A DNA stretch of 64,000 nt from Williamsia soli. GTDB taxonomy: Bacteria > Actinomycetota > Actinomycetes > Mycobacteriales > Mycobacteriaceae. The translations under genes and the position numbers were made by a program. Below the pieces are notes generated by a model. The model was given only the letters and a program-made list of their open reading frames with translations, was not told where the DNA came from and made no database searches. Positions 8,091 to 16,984 of the stretch are shown here, in pieces. Numbering within the stretch: the stretch's first letter is position 1; every line of letters starts with the position of its first letter. The stretch lies in NCBI RefSeq assembly GCF_017377795.1, contig NZ_JAFRDR010000003.1, positions 705,948 to 769,947 on the forward strand, in the 5' to 3' direction.

Positions 8091-8740
8091 TGATTTCTCT
8101 GCTGGCGTCGGTGTCGGAGGTGGCGCTGATCGGTGCGCACTGCGACGACATCGCGATCGGCATGGGTGGGACCCTGCTGACCCTGGCCGCGGCGAACCCG
8201 GGCCTGCGGGTGCGGGCGTTGATCCTGACCGGCGGGGGCAGCGAGCGCGAAGCCGAGGAACGCGGCGCGCTCGACGCGTTCTGCCCCGGCGGGGCAGTGG
8301 AGGTGACCATCGGCGATTTCCCCGACGGCCGCCTGCCCGCGCACTGGAACGAGGTCAAGAACACCGTGGCGGCGTTCGCCCGAACCACCTCTGCCGACGT
8401 GGTTTTCGCGCCGCAGCGACACGACGCCCACCAGGATCACCGGCTCCTCGCCGAGATCGCCCCCACCGAGTTCCGCGATCACCTGATCCTCGGGTACGAG
8501 ATCCTCAAGTGGGAGACCGACACCCCACAGCCCCAGGTGTTCCTGCCGCTGTCCACCGACGTCGCGCAACGCAAGGTCGAACTGCTCATCGAGCATTATC
8601 CGTCGCAGGTCAGACATGACTGGTTCGGGGACGGGTCGGCGTTCCTCGCCCTCTCCCGCCTCCGGGGCGTGCAGTGCCGCGCGCCCCACGCCGAAGCGCT
8701 GATACTGGAAAAAGCCCAATTGAGTTTCGAAAGGCCATGA
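8090..8740 (+). CDS. PIG-L/LmbE family deacetylase
   Basis: 216 aa; ATG 8090 shares one base with the previous TGA (TGATG). Family motifs are complete: the zinc and catalytic block GAHCDDIAIGMGGT near residue 14, in place of the usual AHPDDE, and HDAHQDH near residue 110 supplying further His ligands. PIG-L enzymes remove acetyl or other acyl groups from amino-sugar substrates. Placed between a nucleotidyltransferase and a sugar SDR, it probably deacetylates an N-acetylated sugar intermediate. HCDD in place of HPDD(E) moves away from the canonical loop, but the metal-binding Asp residues remain. Cytoplasmic, no signal peptide. Confidence 0.85.
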   Translation: MISLLASVSEVALIGAHCDDIAIGMGGTLLTLAAANPGLRVRALILTGGGSEREAEERGALDAFCPGGAVEVTIGDFPDGRLPAHWNEVKNTVAAFARTTSADVVFAPQRHDAHQDHRLLAEIAPTEFRDHLILGYEILKWETDTPQPQVFLPLSTDVAQRKVELLIEHYPSQVRHDWFGDGSAFLALSRLRGVQCRAPHAEALILEKAQLSFERP

Positions 8741-8741
8741 C

Positions 8742-9770
8742 ATGCGTGTACTGATCACCGGCAACCAGGGGTACCTGGGCACCGTGATGACCGAAGTCCT
8801 CACCGCAGAAGGACATTCGGTCACCGGGCTCGACTCCGGGTACTTCGCCGACTGTGTGATGGGCGCGGCGCCCACCGATCCGGTGACCATCAACAAAGAT
8901 CTCCGCGACGTCACCCCCGACGACCTGGCAGGCATCGACGCCGTCATCCACCTCGCCGCGCTGTCCAACGACCCGCTGGGCTACCTCGAACCCGGGATCA
9001 CCCACGACATCAACCACCACGCCTCGGTGCGGCTGGCGAGGGCCGCCAAGGAGGCCGGCGTGAGCCGGTACCTGTACGCGTCCACCTGCTCGGTGTATGG
9101 CGCGGCCGGTGACGGCCTCGTCACCGAAGACGCCGAGCTCAATCCGCTGACGCCGTACGCCGAGAGCAAGGTGCGCGTCGAGGCCGACGTCGCCGAACTC
9201 GCCGACTCGTCGTTCTCGCCGGTATTTCTGCGCAACGCAACCGCTTTCGGCTTTTCCCCTCGTCTGCGCGCCGACATCGTCCTCAACAACCTCGTCGGAC
9301 ACGCGGTCTACACCGGCGACGTGCGGGTGTTGTCCGACGGCACCCCGTGGCGACCGCTCGTCCACGCCCGCGACATCGCGCTCGCGTTCTCGCTGTCGCT
9401 GTCGGCGCCGACAGAGGCCATCCACTGCGCCGCGTTCAACGTCGGCTCGGAACTCAACAACGTCACCGTCGCGGAGATCGCGGAGGCGGTCGTCGACGCG
9501 GTACCCGGCTCCAAGCTGCTGATCACCGGCGAGAACGGTGCCGACCCGCGGTCGTACCGGGTCGATTTCAGCGCGATTCGCAAGGCCCTCGGTTACGAGG
9601 CGCAGTGGAGCATCGCCGACGGTGCCGTCGAGCTGACCCGCGAGTACCAGGCGGCCGGGATCACCGGCGACGAGTTCTTCAGCCGGTTCACGCGTCTGAC
9701 GCATCTCGAGAAGCTCCAGGCGGCAGGCGTTCTCGACGATTCCATGCGCCGCCTCCCGGTCGGCAGCTGA
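8742..9770 (+). CDS. NAD(P)-dependent sugar epimerase/dehydratase (extended SDR)
   Basis: 342 aa from ATG 8742, one base after the PIG-L stop. It opens with the nucleotide-binding motif ITGNQGYLG, followed by HLAALSND, the catalytic Ser in ASTCSVYG and the YxxxK pair in YAESK (near residue 142). The C-terminal half has the RDIALAF and FNVGSE features of sugar SDRs. It could be a 4-epimerase, a ketoreductase or, less likely, a 4,6-dehydratase. In the cassette it would act on the NDP-sugar between cytidylyl transfer and amination or methylation. The C-terminal residues about 295-342 form an extra helical tail that is less typical of the family. Confidence 0.85.
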   Translation: MRVLITGNQGYLGTVMTEVLTAEGHSVTGLDSGYFADCVMGAAPTDPVTINKDLRDVTPDDLAGIDAVIHLAALSNDPLGYLEPGITHDINHHASVRLARAAKEAGVSRYLYASTCSVYGAAGDGLVTEDAELNPLTPYAESKVRVEADVAELADSSFSPVFLRNATAFGFSPRLRADIVLNNLVGHAVYTGDVRVLSDGTPWRPLVHARDIALAFSLSLSAPTEAIHCAAFNVGSELNNVTVAEIAEAVVDAVPGSKLLITGENGADPRSYRVDFSAIRKALGYEAQWSIADGAVELTREYQAAGITGDEFFSRFTRLTHLEKLQAAGVLDDSMRRLPVGS

Positions 9771-9773
9771 GCC

Positions 9774-11102
9774 GTGGGCCGCTCGTTCACCCGTTCGACG
9801 GAGCTGCAGGCCCGCCTGCACGACCTGGTCCCCGGCGGGGCACACACCTACGCCAGGGGTTCGGACCAGTACCCCGAGGAGATGGCGCCGATCCTGGTTC
9901 GGGGCAAGGGTGCGCACGTCTGGGACGTGGACGGCAACCAATTCGTCGAATACGGGATGGGGCTGCGGTCGGTCACCCTGGGCCACGGTTACGAACCCGT
10001 GGTGGCGGCGGTCTCTGCGGCAATCGTGGACGGGGTCAACTTCTCGCGTCCCACCGAGCTGGAACTGGCTGCGGCCGAAGACTTCCTCGACTTGGTCCCG
10101 ACCGCAGAGATGGTCAAGTTCGCCAAGAACGGCTCCGACGTCACCACCGCCGCCATCCGGCTGGCCCGAGCGGTCACCGGCCGCGAGGGCGTGGCGATGT
10201 GCACGCAGCCCTTCTTCTCCGTCGATGACTGGTTCATCGGGACATCCGAGATGAACGGCGGCATCCCGGATTCGCAGACGGCACAGTCGCATCAGTTCAG
10301 CTACAACGATCTCGATTCGCTCGATCGGGTGCTGAGTGGGCGGTCGATCGCCTGCGTGATCCTCGAGGCCGCCACCGCTCTCGCCGAACCCGAACCGGGA
10401 TTTCTCGAGGGCGTACGAGCGGCATGCGACAAGTACGGCGCCCTGCTGATCTTCGACGAGATGATCACCGGGTTCCGCTGGTCCGAACACGGCGCACAGT
10501 CGCTGTACGGCGTCACCCCTGACCTGTCGACGTGGGGCAAAGGCCTGGGCAACGGGTTTCCGATCGCTGCGCTCGCCGGACGCCGGGAGTTCATGGAACG
10601 CGGTGGCCTACGCACCGATCACGAACGCGTCTTCTTGCTGTCGACAACCCAGGGCCCCGAACGGGGTTCCCTCGCGGCGTTTCGAGCGGTGGTCGCGGCC
10701 TACCGCCAGAGCGATCCGATCGGCCAGATGGAACGGGTCGGCGCCCTGCTCGCCGACGGCGTCAACGCCGCGGCACGCGAGGCGGGCGTCGAAGGTTTTG
10801 TCGAGGTCATCGGCCGACCATCCTGCGAGATCTTCGTGACCCGCGATCCCGAAGGCAATGCCTCGCAACCGTTCCGAACCCTGTTCATGCAGGAACTCCT
10901 CGACCGCGGAGTGCTCGGCCAGTCCTTTGTCACCTCCGCCGCCCACACCGACGCCGACATCGAACTCACCATCGAGGCCACACGCGCCGCGCTCGGGCCC
11001 TATGCCCGCGCACTGGAGGCCGGCACCACCGACGGACTGCTCCGCGGCCGCCCGGTCGCACCTGCCGTACGCCGATACGCACACCCGCGCCGCCTCCCCT
11101 AG
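9774..11102 (+). CDS. PLP-dependent class III aminotransferase, glutamate-1-semialdehyde aminomutase-like
   Basis: 442 aa from GTG 9774, three bases after the SDR stop. It begins VPGGAHTYARG and continues with the class III layout: WDVDGNQFVEYGMG, the DEM motif in IFDEMITGFRW that binds the pyridine nitrogen, and the Schiff-base Lys in STWGKGLGNGFPIAAL at about residue 256. True HemL for haem synthesis is normally encoded with haem genes. Here the enzyme sits at the end of a sugar cassette, so transfer of an amino group to a keto-sugar, or isomerisation within an aminosugar, is more likely. The last about 20 residues are Arg/Pro rich and look non-conserved. It ends 8 bp from the stop of the convergent GT4 gene. 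Confidence 0.85.
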   Translation: MGRSFTRSTELQARLHDLVPGGAHTYARGSDQYPEEMAPILVRGKGAHVWDVDGNQFVEYGMGLRSVTLGHGYEPVVAAVSAAIVDGVNFSRPTELELAAAEDFLDLVPTAEMVKFAKNGSDVTTAAIRLARAVTGREGVAMCTQPFFSVDDWFIGTSEMNGGIPDSQTAQSHQFSYNDLDSLDRVLSGRSIACVILEAATALAEPEPGFLEGVRAACDKYGALLIFDEMITGFRWSEHGAQSLYGVTPDLSTWGKGLGNGFPIAALAGRREFMERGGLRTDHERVFLLSTTQGPERGSLAAFRAVVAAYRQSDPIGQMERVGALLADGVNAAAREAGVEGFVEVIGRPSCEIFVTRDPEGNASQPFRTLFMQELLDRGVLGQSFVTSAAHTDADIELTIEATRAALGPYARALEAGTTDGLLRGRPVAPAVRRYAHPRRLP

Positions 11103-11109
11103 CCGGGGG

Positions 11110-12219
11110 CTACGCGAGGACGTCGTCGACGACCTTCGCCATCCGTTCGCCGAAGTTGTGACGCGAGAACCCTTCGGCCCACGTTCGGATCTCCCGCGAA
11201 TCGTGCTCGCTCGTCTCGAACGTCGACATCGCCTCGGCGAGACCGGCAACCACGTCGTCATCAGTGCCTGGCGTGACCAGTTTTCCGGTGGAACCCGGGA
11301 TCACGGTGTCGAGTGCACCGCCCGCACCGAGGGCGATCACGGGGGCTCCGGTCGCCATCGCCTCGACGGGGACGATCCCGAAATCCTCGATGCCGGGCAT
11401 GAGAAGCGCTGTGGTCCGCCGATAGAGATCGAGTAACTGCTCGTGGGGGACGCGACCGAGGAAGACGGTGTCGTCAGCGGCCATCTCCCGACAGGCTTCC
11501 ATCGACCGGCCATCACCGACGACGACGAGGCGCTTGCCGGCCCGCCGTGCCGCCTTGACCGCAAGGTCTGGCCGCTTGTAGGGCACCATCCGTCCGGCGA
11601 GCAGGAAGAAGTCCTCGCGCTCCACCGAGAAGTCCGGAGTGAAGCCGTGGGTGTCCACCGGAGGATGGACGACGACGGCCTCGCGGCCCCACCACTGCTG
11701 GATCCGGTCCGCGACGGCGCTGGAGTTAGCGACGATCTGATCGAGGCGATCGACGGCCGCGAGCTCACCCCTCCGTGCCATCCGCGACAATCCCGACAGC
11801 ACGGCGGCGCCGGCTGCACCGCCCGCCTCCTGCGCGCGGAACGTCGCGTCCCAGGCCCAGCGCGCCGGGCTGTGCACGTAGGCGATCACGGGGGCCTCGG
11901 TGGCAAAGGCCACCTGGGTGGCGAATGCGTGGTGGCTCACGACGACCGCATCCACCGCGCCGAGATCCATGCCACGAAATGCCCTCGGCAACAACGGTGC
12001 CAATGGGGCGTACGACTTGTGACCGAGAAGTCGGTAGGGACCGTCGAGCCACGTGGTCACCGGCGGCGACGACAATCCGGCCGGCGTGCCGGACTGGCGG
12101 GCGATAGGGACGTGGACAGTTGCCTGCGGCCAGGTCTTCGAGAACTGTTCGACAACGTGCTCAGAGCCCGCAACCTCGGTGAACCGCTCGTGCACGATCG
12201 CCATCCGCGGTTCGCTCAT
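11110..12219 (-). CDS. GT4-family glycosyltransferase
   Basis: 369 aa from ATG 12219 with a ggag site 5-6 nt upstream. It is a GT-B enzyme: an N-terminal acceptor domain beginning MAIVHERFTEVAGSE, the linker YVHSPARWAWD, and a C-terminal donor domain with LAGRMVPYKRPDL, VVGDG and the EX7E motif in EDFGIVPVEAMATG (near residue 275). These residues retain the nucleotide-sugar diphosphate. No membrane segment is seen, so it should work at the cytoplasmic face on a polyprenyl-linked glycan. It points away from the GT4 at 12398, with a 178-bp divergent promoter region between them. Donor and linkage cannot be read from sequence. Confidence 0.85.
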   Translation of the reverse strand: MSEPRMAIVHERFTEVAGSEHVVEQFSKTWPQATVHVPIARQSGTPAGLSSPPVTTWLDGPYRLLGHKSYAPLAPLLPRAFRGMDLGAVDAVVVSHHAFATQVAFATEAPVIAYVHSPARWAWDATFRAQEAGGAAGAAVLSGLSRMARRGELAAVDRLDQIVANSSAVADRIQQWWGREAVVVHPPVDTHGFTPDFSVEREDFFLLAGRMVPYKRPDLAVKAARRAGKRLVVVGDGRSMEACREMAADDTVFLGRVPHEQLLDLYRRTTALLMPGIEDFGIVPVEAMATGAPVIALGAGGALDTVIPGSTGKLVTPGTDDDVVAGLAEAMSTFETSEHDSREIRTWAEGFSRHNFGERMAKVVDDVLA

Positions 12220-12397
12220 GCTTGCTCCACGCCGCTTCGCCCTCTCCCTGCTGGTCCTCCCCGCACCTGCGTACGCGGTGTGTCATTGCCGAACCTACCA
12301 CCCCGGTTAGCGATCGGCAGGTTGCTCCGTCGCCGCCTGACGTGCGCAAACGACGAGGCGTGAGCCGATATACGCACCAACTGGAAGGATGGACGAC

Positions 12398-13564
12398 GTG
12401 TCCGCGCCTCTCCCCCACGAATCGCCTGACGACGCCGGGCCTCCGGTCGACCTGTTGTTCGATGTACGCCACATCCGGCAGAGCGGCATCGGCACCTACA
12501 TCAGGACCCAGCTGCGTTACCTCGAGCAGGTGATGAGCGAGCGGGGAATGACCCTCGCGATCCTCGCCGATCGAGACACAGCACCGGCGGTCAGCCCTAC
12601 CACTCGGGTGATCCATTCCGATCCTGCCGGCGCCCGGATGTACTCCGCCGGTGAGCAGCGGGCGTGGGATCACGCACTGACAGTGGCCCGACCACGGGCA
12701 CTGTGGGTCCCGCACTACCCGTTCCCGGTGGCCCTGCTGCGACGCCGCCACCGCGGCGTCCAGTTCTTCTCGACTGTGCACGACACCCTCCACATCGAGG
12801 ACGAATCGCTCAGCAATCAGGGGACGGCACGGCGCACCTACGCGCGCGTGATGCTCCGCCTCACGGCAAAGCGGGCCGCGACGATCTTCACCCCATCCGA
12901 GGCGACGGCGCGGGCGCTGACCGACTTCACGGCGTCGGCCAACGTCTCGGTGACGCCCATCCCTGTGGACGACGCGTGGCTGGCGCCGGTGGACCCTGCG
13001 CTGTCACCGTTTGCGCCCCGGTACTTTCTCTACGTCGGAAACATCAAGCGCCACAAGAACCTCCTCGTTCTCCTCGACGCCTTCACCAAGGTCTTGGACT
13101 CGGTGCCACACACGTTGGTGATCGCCGGCAGCGGCGACACCCTCCGAACGCTCGACGAGCGCGTCAACCAACTCGTCGACGAGCTCGGTGACCGCGTCGA
13201 GGTGCCCGGCAGGCTGCCGTTCGACCAGCTACGCGCCATGGTCGCCCGTGCCGACCTGCTGGTCATGCCCTCGCTCTACGAGGGCGCAGGCCTCCCACCT
13301 GTCGAAGCGATGGCCTCACATACGGCAGTCCTGTCGTCGAACATCGCGGTGCTGCAGGAGACGTGTGGCGATGGCGCGGACTACTTCGATCCGTACGACG
13401 CCGGCGCCCTCGCGGAACTACTCCGGAAGTTCTCCGACGATGACTCCGCGCGAGGCGAATTGCGCGATCGCGGGTGGTCGCATGTGACGCGGCGCCAGGC
13501 CGCCATCGACCCGACGAAGACCGCGACGGCGATCTGCGCCGCGCTCGACGGCACGAGCCCGTGA
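12398..13564 (+). CDS. GT4-family glycosyltransferase
   Basis: About 388 aa. GTG 12398 is favoured because ggaagg at 12383-12388 lies 9 nt before it; the in-frame ATG at 12389 touches that site. GT-B organisation is clear: DVRHIRQSGIGTYIR for the N-terminal domain, STVHDTLHIED, FLYVGNIKRHKNL for the donor-domain Lys, and PSLYEGAGLPPVEAMA for the EX7E motif. It resembles mannosyl- or rhamnosyl-transferases of capsule loci, but the donor is unknown. Its stop overlaps a possible GTG start (13561) of the following secreted beta-helix protein, so an extender enzyme and a polysaccharide-acting surface protein are probably translated from one message. Confidence 0.85.
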   Translation: MSAPLPHESPDDAGPPVDLLFDVRHIRQSGIGTYIRTQLRYLEQVMSERGMTLAILADRDTAPAVSPTTRVIHSDPAGARMYSAGEQRAWDHALTVARPRALWVPHYPFPVALLRRRHRGVQFFSTVHDTLHIEDESLSNQGTARRTYARVMLRLTAKRAATIFTPSEATARALTDFTASANVSVTPIPVDDAWLAPVDPALSPFAPRYFLYVGNIKRHKNLLVLLDAFTKVLDSVPHTLVIAGSGDTLRTLDERVNQLVDELGDRVEVPGRLPFDQLRAMVARADLLVMPSLYEGAGLPPVEAMASHTAVLSSNIAVLQETCGDGADYFDPYDAGALAELLRKFSDDDSARGELRDRGWSHVTRRQAAIDPTKTATAICAALDGTSP

Positions 13565-13584
13565 CGAACGGGAAGGTGCCCAAG

Positions 13585-15159
13585 GTGTCCCGACGACGCC
13601 TTCTCGGCGCGATACCCGTTGTCGCCGTTCTTGCCGCATGTTCCGGGGCGCCGGTTCGCGGCTCGACGCGCAACATTCGTGACCACGGCGCAGTGGGAGA
13701 CGGGGTCAGCGATGATGCCGCTGCCATCACGGCCGCCGTCGCCGAACTGAAGTCCGGGGACACGCTCGCCTTCCCGGCGGGCACGTATCGCTTCGGCCGG
13801 CTGGATCCGGCGGGCGGCGCTGCGATATCGATTGCCGGACTCTCTGACGTGACCATCGATTTCGACGCCGGCGCCGAACTCGTGATGGACAATCTGGCAT
13901 CGGACGGGGCCGGCACCAGTCACGGCATCGTGGTCCGCGGCCCGGCGACGGGTATCTCGCTCCTCGGTGTCGCCGTGCGGTGGGCCACGCAGCCGGCGGA
14001 ACGGTCCATGGGCGACGGGATCCGGGTGGTCGGCTACCCATCAGAATCTTCCGGCGTGCCGGACGGGTGGTCCGGTTCCGAGGGCCGTGCGTCCCGGATA
14101 ACACTGCAAGGCTGCAGAATACAGTCATCGCCTCAGGCGGGCGTGATCATGATGGGGGTGTCCGACCTCACGGTCACCGACCTCGAGGTGCACGACACCA
14201 TGGCCGACGGTCTCCACTTCAACGCCTGCCGGCGCGGACAGGTCACCAACTACACGGCGACGAACACCGGAGATGACGGTCTGGCACTGGTGACCTACTA
14301 CTCGTCCGACGACACCTTCGACAACAGCGCGGAGACCTTCTCGCTGTCCGAGCTGAGCGACTGGTCCGATGCAGACCTGACCATCAGCAACGTCACGATC
14401 AACGGGGGCAACGCAAACGGCGTCCGTCTCGCAGGCGTCAACCGATCGACACTCACCGACGTGAGTGTCCGGGGAGTGCGCACCGGGGCCGGTGTCATCA
14501 TCGACTCCGCCGCCGCCGACTCGGATGCGGACTGGGACTATCTCGCTTCTCGCGGGGTCTCCATCGAAGGCTTGACCGTCGACAGCTCCGACAGCGGATT
14601 CCACGTACTCGCACGACCAGCAGGTGCGACCGACGACAGATTCAGCCGCTTCGACGTCGATGTGTCCGGCGTGCAGATTCGCGATTGCCCCCGGTGGTCG
14701 GTACTCGTCGAATCACTCTCGGACAGGCCCGTCAGCGGCGTTCGATTGCGAGACTGCACGGTGTCGGCGAGCGGAATCGACGACCGTACGGGCATCGTCG
14801 GCCTGCAGACGTCCCAGGGCGTGACGTTGGGGAAGATCTCCATCACGAGCAGTGAACCGGCAGTGGCGTTCTCTGCCAACGACTCGGCACGACTGCAGGT
14901 CGACGAACTCGGCATCGTGGTGACCTCGGCGGGCCCCGACCCCACCGCTGCGGGACCGCTGGCACAGTTCCAGAACTCGACGGGCTCGATATCGACCGCG
15001 AATGTGCAATGGCCCCAGGCGCCGTCGAGCTGGAGCCCCATTGCGATCACCGGCGCAACATGCACCGACGGGTCACAAACGACCAGTTCACTGGTGCAAT
15101 TCGGCACCCTGACCACCCGGCCGACCACCGCTGCCGGACCCATCGACGACGGCTGCTGA
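13585..15159 (+). CDS. Tat-exported lipoprotein with parallel beta-helix (pectate-lyase/GH28-like), copy 1
   Basis: About 524 aa from GTG 13585 (gggaagg 8 nt upstream); GTG 13561, in GTGA overlap with the previous stop, is an alternative. The N-terminus is SRRRLLGAIPVVAVLAACSG: a twin-Arg motif, a hydrophobic core and a lipobox with Cys. This predicts Tat export and lipid anchoring outside the membrane. The mature part starts with the pectate-lyase-3 style block DHGAVGDGVSDDAAAI, then runs through repeated short strands typical of right-handed beta-helices, with TGDDGLALVTYY in the position of the catalytic aspartates of GH28-like enzymes. A tandem paralogue follows at 15348. Likely role: trimming or cleaving the exopolysaccharide made by this locus. 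Lyase versus hydrolase is not decidable by eye. Confidence 0.8.
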   Translation: MSRRRLLGAIPVVAVLAACSGAPVRGSTRNIRDHGAVGDGVSDDAAAITAAVAELKSGDTLAFPAGTYRFGRLDPAGGAAISIAGLSDVTIDFDAGAELVMDNLASDGAGTSHGIVVRGPATGISLLGVAVRWATQPAERSMGDGIRVVGYPSESSGVPDGWSGSEGRASRITLQGCRIQSSPQAGVIMMGVSDLTVTDLEVHDTMADGLHFNACRRGQVTNYTATNTGDDGLALVTYYSSDDTFDNSAETFSLSELSDWSDADLTISNVTINGGNANGVRLAGVNRSTLTDVSVRGVRTGAGVIIDSAAADSDADWDYLASRGVSIEGLTVDSSDSGFHVLARPAGATDDRFSRFDVDVSGVQIRDCPRWSVLVESLSDRPVSGVRLRDCTVSASGIDDRTGIVGLQTSQGVTLGKISITSSEPAVAFSANDSARLQVDELGIVVTSAGPDPTAAGPLAQFQNSTGSISTANVQWPQAPSSWSPIAITGATCTDGSQTTSSLVQFGTLTTRPTTAAGPIDDGC

Positions 15160-15347
15160 CCGCGGCTGCGACCTGTCGGGCGCACCGATGTCTCGACGTC
15201 GTCGACGCCAACGATTCGGAGTCATAAGCGACACGTTTGCGTAACTAACCGTTTTGCCGACTATTCGAGACGTACGTTTTTGATCGTGGCGTTCATCTTC
15301 CGTGCGTCGCTCGATCTATTGGCTCTCCACCAACTATTCGAGGCAAT

Positions 15348-16958
15348 ATGCGCAGCACTGAAAAGCTAGTGATTGTGCCCGAAAGGTCCATCTCGCGGTT
15401 GTCACGACGAGGTTTCATCGGAATCGTCGCTGCGGCCGGGGTTCTCAGCGCCTGCCCGGCCGTCGCGTCGGGGGCGACCCGGATCGTCCGCGACTTCGGC
15501 GCTGTCGGCGACGGGATCCGCGACGACTCCGCAGCCATCACCAACGCCGTGTCCCAGTTGCGATCCGGGGACACCCTACGTTTCCCTCCCGGGAAATATC
15601 GTTTTGCACAACGAAATCCGGCCGGTGGGGCCGCGATGACCATTGCCGGCCTGTCCAACGTCACCGTCGAGTTCGAACCCGGTGCCGAACTCTTGATGGA
15701 CAACCTGGCATCCGATGGGGCCGGTACGAGTCATGGCATCGTTGTCCGTGGTCCGGCATCGCGAGTCACGCTCCGAGGTGTCGTCGTGCGCTGGAAGACG
15801 CAGCCCGCACTTCGGTCGATGGGAGACGGGATCCGCGTGGTCGGGTACCCCTCGACGTCCACCAGTGTGCCGGCCGGCTGGACCGGTTCGAAGGGGCCGG
15901 CCTCGTATGTGTCCCTACTGAATTGCTCGGTCACGTCCAGCCCCCAGGCCGGGGTGATCATGATGGGCGTATCCAATCCCACCGTCACCGGCCTCCGCGT
16001 CAACAAGACGATGGCAGACGGACTCCACTTCAATGCGTGCCGTCGTGGGAAGGTCAGCGACTACATCGCCACCGATACCGGCGACGACGCACTGGCGCTG
16101 GTCACCTATTACTCCGCGACGAACGGATTCGACAACGCTTCGCAGACGTTCTCCCTGGCACAGCTGGGCAGCTGGTCCGATGCCGACTTCACGATCTCTG
16201 CCGTCACCGTCGCCGGCAGTCGCGCCAACGGGGTACGCATCGCCGGGGCAAACGGGGCCACCCTGACGGACCTGACGATCCGGGGAGCACAATCCGCCGC
16301 CGGCGTGGTGTTCGACTCCGCGTCGCCCGGCGCAGACGCGGGCTGGCAATATGCCGCGTCCCGCGCAATCCGCCTCGACCGCGTCACCATCGAGAACTGT
16401 CAGACCGGACTGCAGGTTCTCGCGCGTCCGAACGGGTCGACGGGAGACATGTTCAGCCGCTTCGGCATCGATGTCTCCGGACTGACGATCCGCTCGTGTC
16501 CTCGCTGGTCGGTGATCCTCGAGTCATTGGGCGCCGCTGCCAGCGGGATAACAATCCGGGACTGCACGGCCACTGCGTCTCAGATCGCCTCCGGAACGGG
16601 GATATTCGGTCTGGCAACAACCCGTGGTGTGATCTTGGGAAACATCACGATCAACAGTGACGCTCCGGTCGTCGCCTTCTCCGGGGACAACTCGAGTCTC
16701 ATCACAGCCACTCTGATCCGCGTGATCGTGACTGCCCCGGCCAACGCTTCGGCCGGGCCGGCGGTCCAATTCCAGGGCTCCGACGGGACGGTCAGAACAG
16801 TTGATGTCACGTGGACCGCAGCCAATGTCGGGTGGACGCCCGTCGTGATCGTCGGACGCGCCAACTCCGGCTGCTCCCCGACCAACCCTCCGGTGAAGAT
16901 CACCACGCTCCGCGTCGTGCCCACCACGCTCACCAGACCACGAGAGGTCCGGTGCTAG
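15348..16958 (+). CDS. Tat-exported lipoprotein with parallel beta-helix, copy 2
   Basis: 536 aa from ATG 15348 (cgagg just upstream). Signal region: LSRRGFIGIVAAAGVLSACPA, with twin Arg, hydrophobic core and lipobox Cys. The mature protein is colinear with copy 1 and shares long blocks, for example MDNLASDGAGTSHGIVVRG, MGDGIRVVGYPS, QAGVIMMGVS, MADGLHFNACRRG and TGDD.LALVTYYS. The TGDD pair is therefore conserved and a candidate active site. Differences concentrate in the last third and in the signal peptide. It is separated from copy 1 by 188 bp and ends 26 bp from the convergent kinase gene. Same predicted role on extracellular glycan; two copies could act on different linkages or on the two polysaccharides encoded in this window. 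Confidence 0.8.
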   Translation: MRSTEKLVIVPERSISRLSRRGFIGIVAAAGVLSACPAVASGATRIVRDFGAVGDGIRDDSAAITNAVSQLRSGDTLRFPPGKYRFAQRNPAGGAAMTIAGLSNVTVEFEPGAELLMDNLASDGAGTSHGIVVRGPASRVTLRGVVVRWKTQPALRSMGDGIRVVGYPSTSTSVPAGWTGSKGPASYVSLLNCSVTSSPQAGVIMMGVSNPTVTGLRVNKTMADGLHFNACRRGKVSDYIATDTGDDALALVTYYSATNGFDNASQTFSLAQLGSWSDADFTISAVTVAGSRANGVRIAGANGATLTDLTIRGAQSAAGVVFDSASPGADAGWQYAASRAIRLDRVTIENCQTGLQVLARPNGSTGDMFSRFGIDVSGLTIRSCPRWSVILESLGAAASGITIRDCTATASQIASGTGIFGLATTRGVILGNITINSDAPVVAFSGDNSSLITATLIRVIVTAPANASAGPAVQFQGSDGTVRTVDVTWTAANVGWTPVVIVGRANSGCSPTNPPVKITTLRVVPTTLTRPREVRC

Positions 16959-16984
16959 CGAAAGCGGGTGCGAGACAGGGAACG

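Noticed and set aside
9774..11102. Housekeeping hemL for haem synthesis
   Set aside because: The neighbourhood is entirely sugar biosynthesis, and the gene is packed at the end of that operon; a sugar-modifying aminotransferase fits better.
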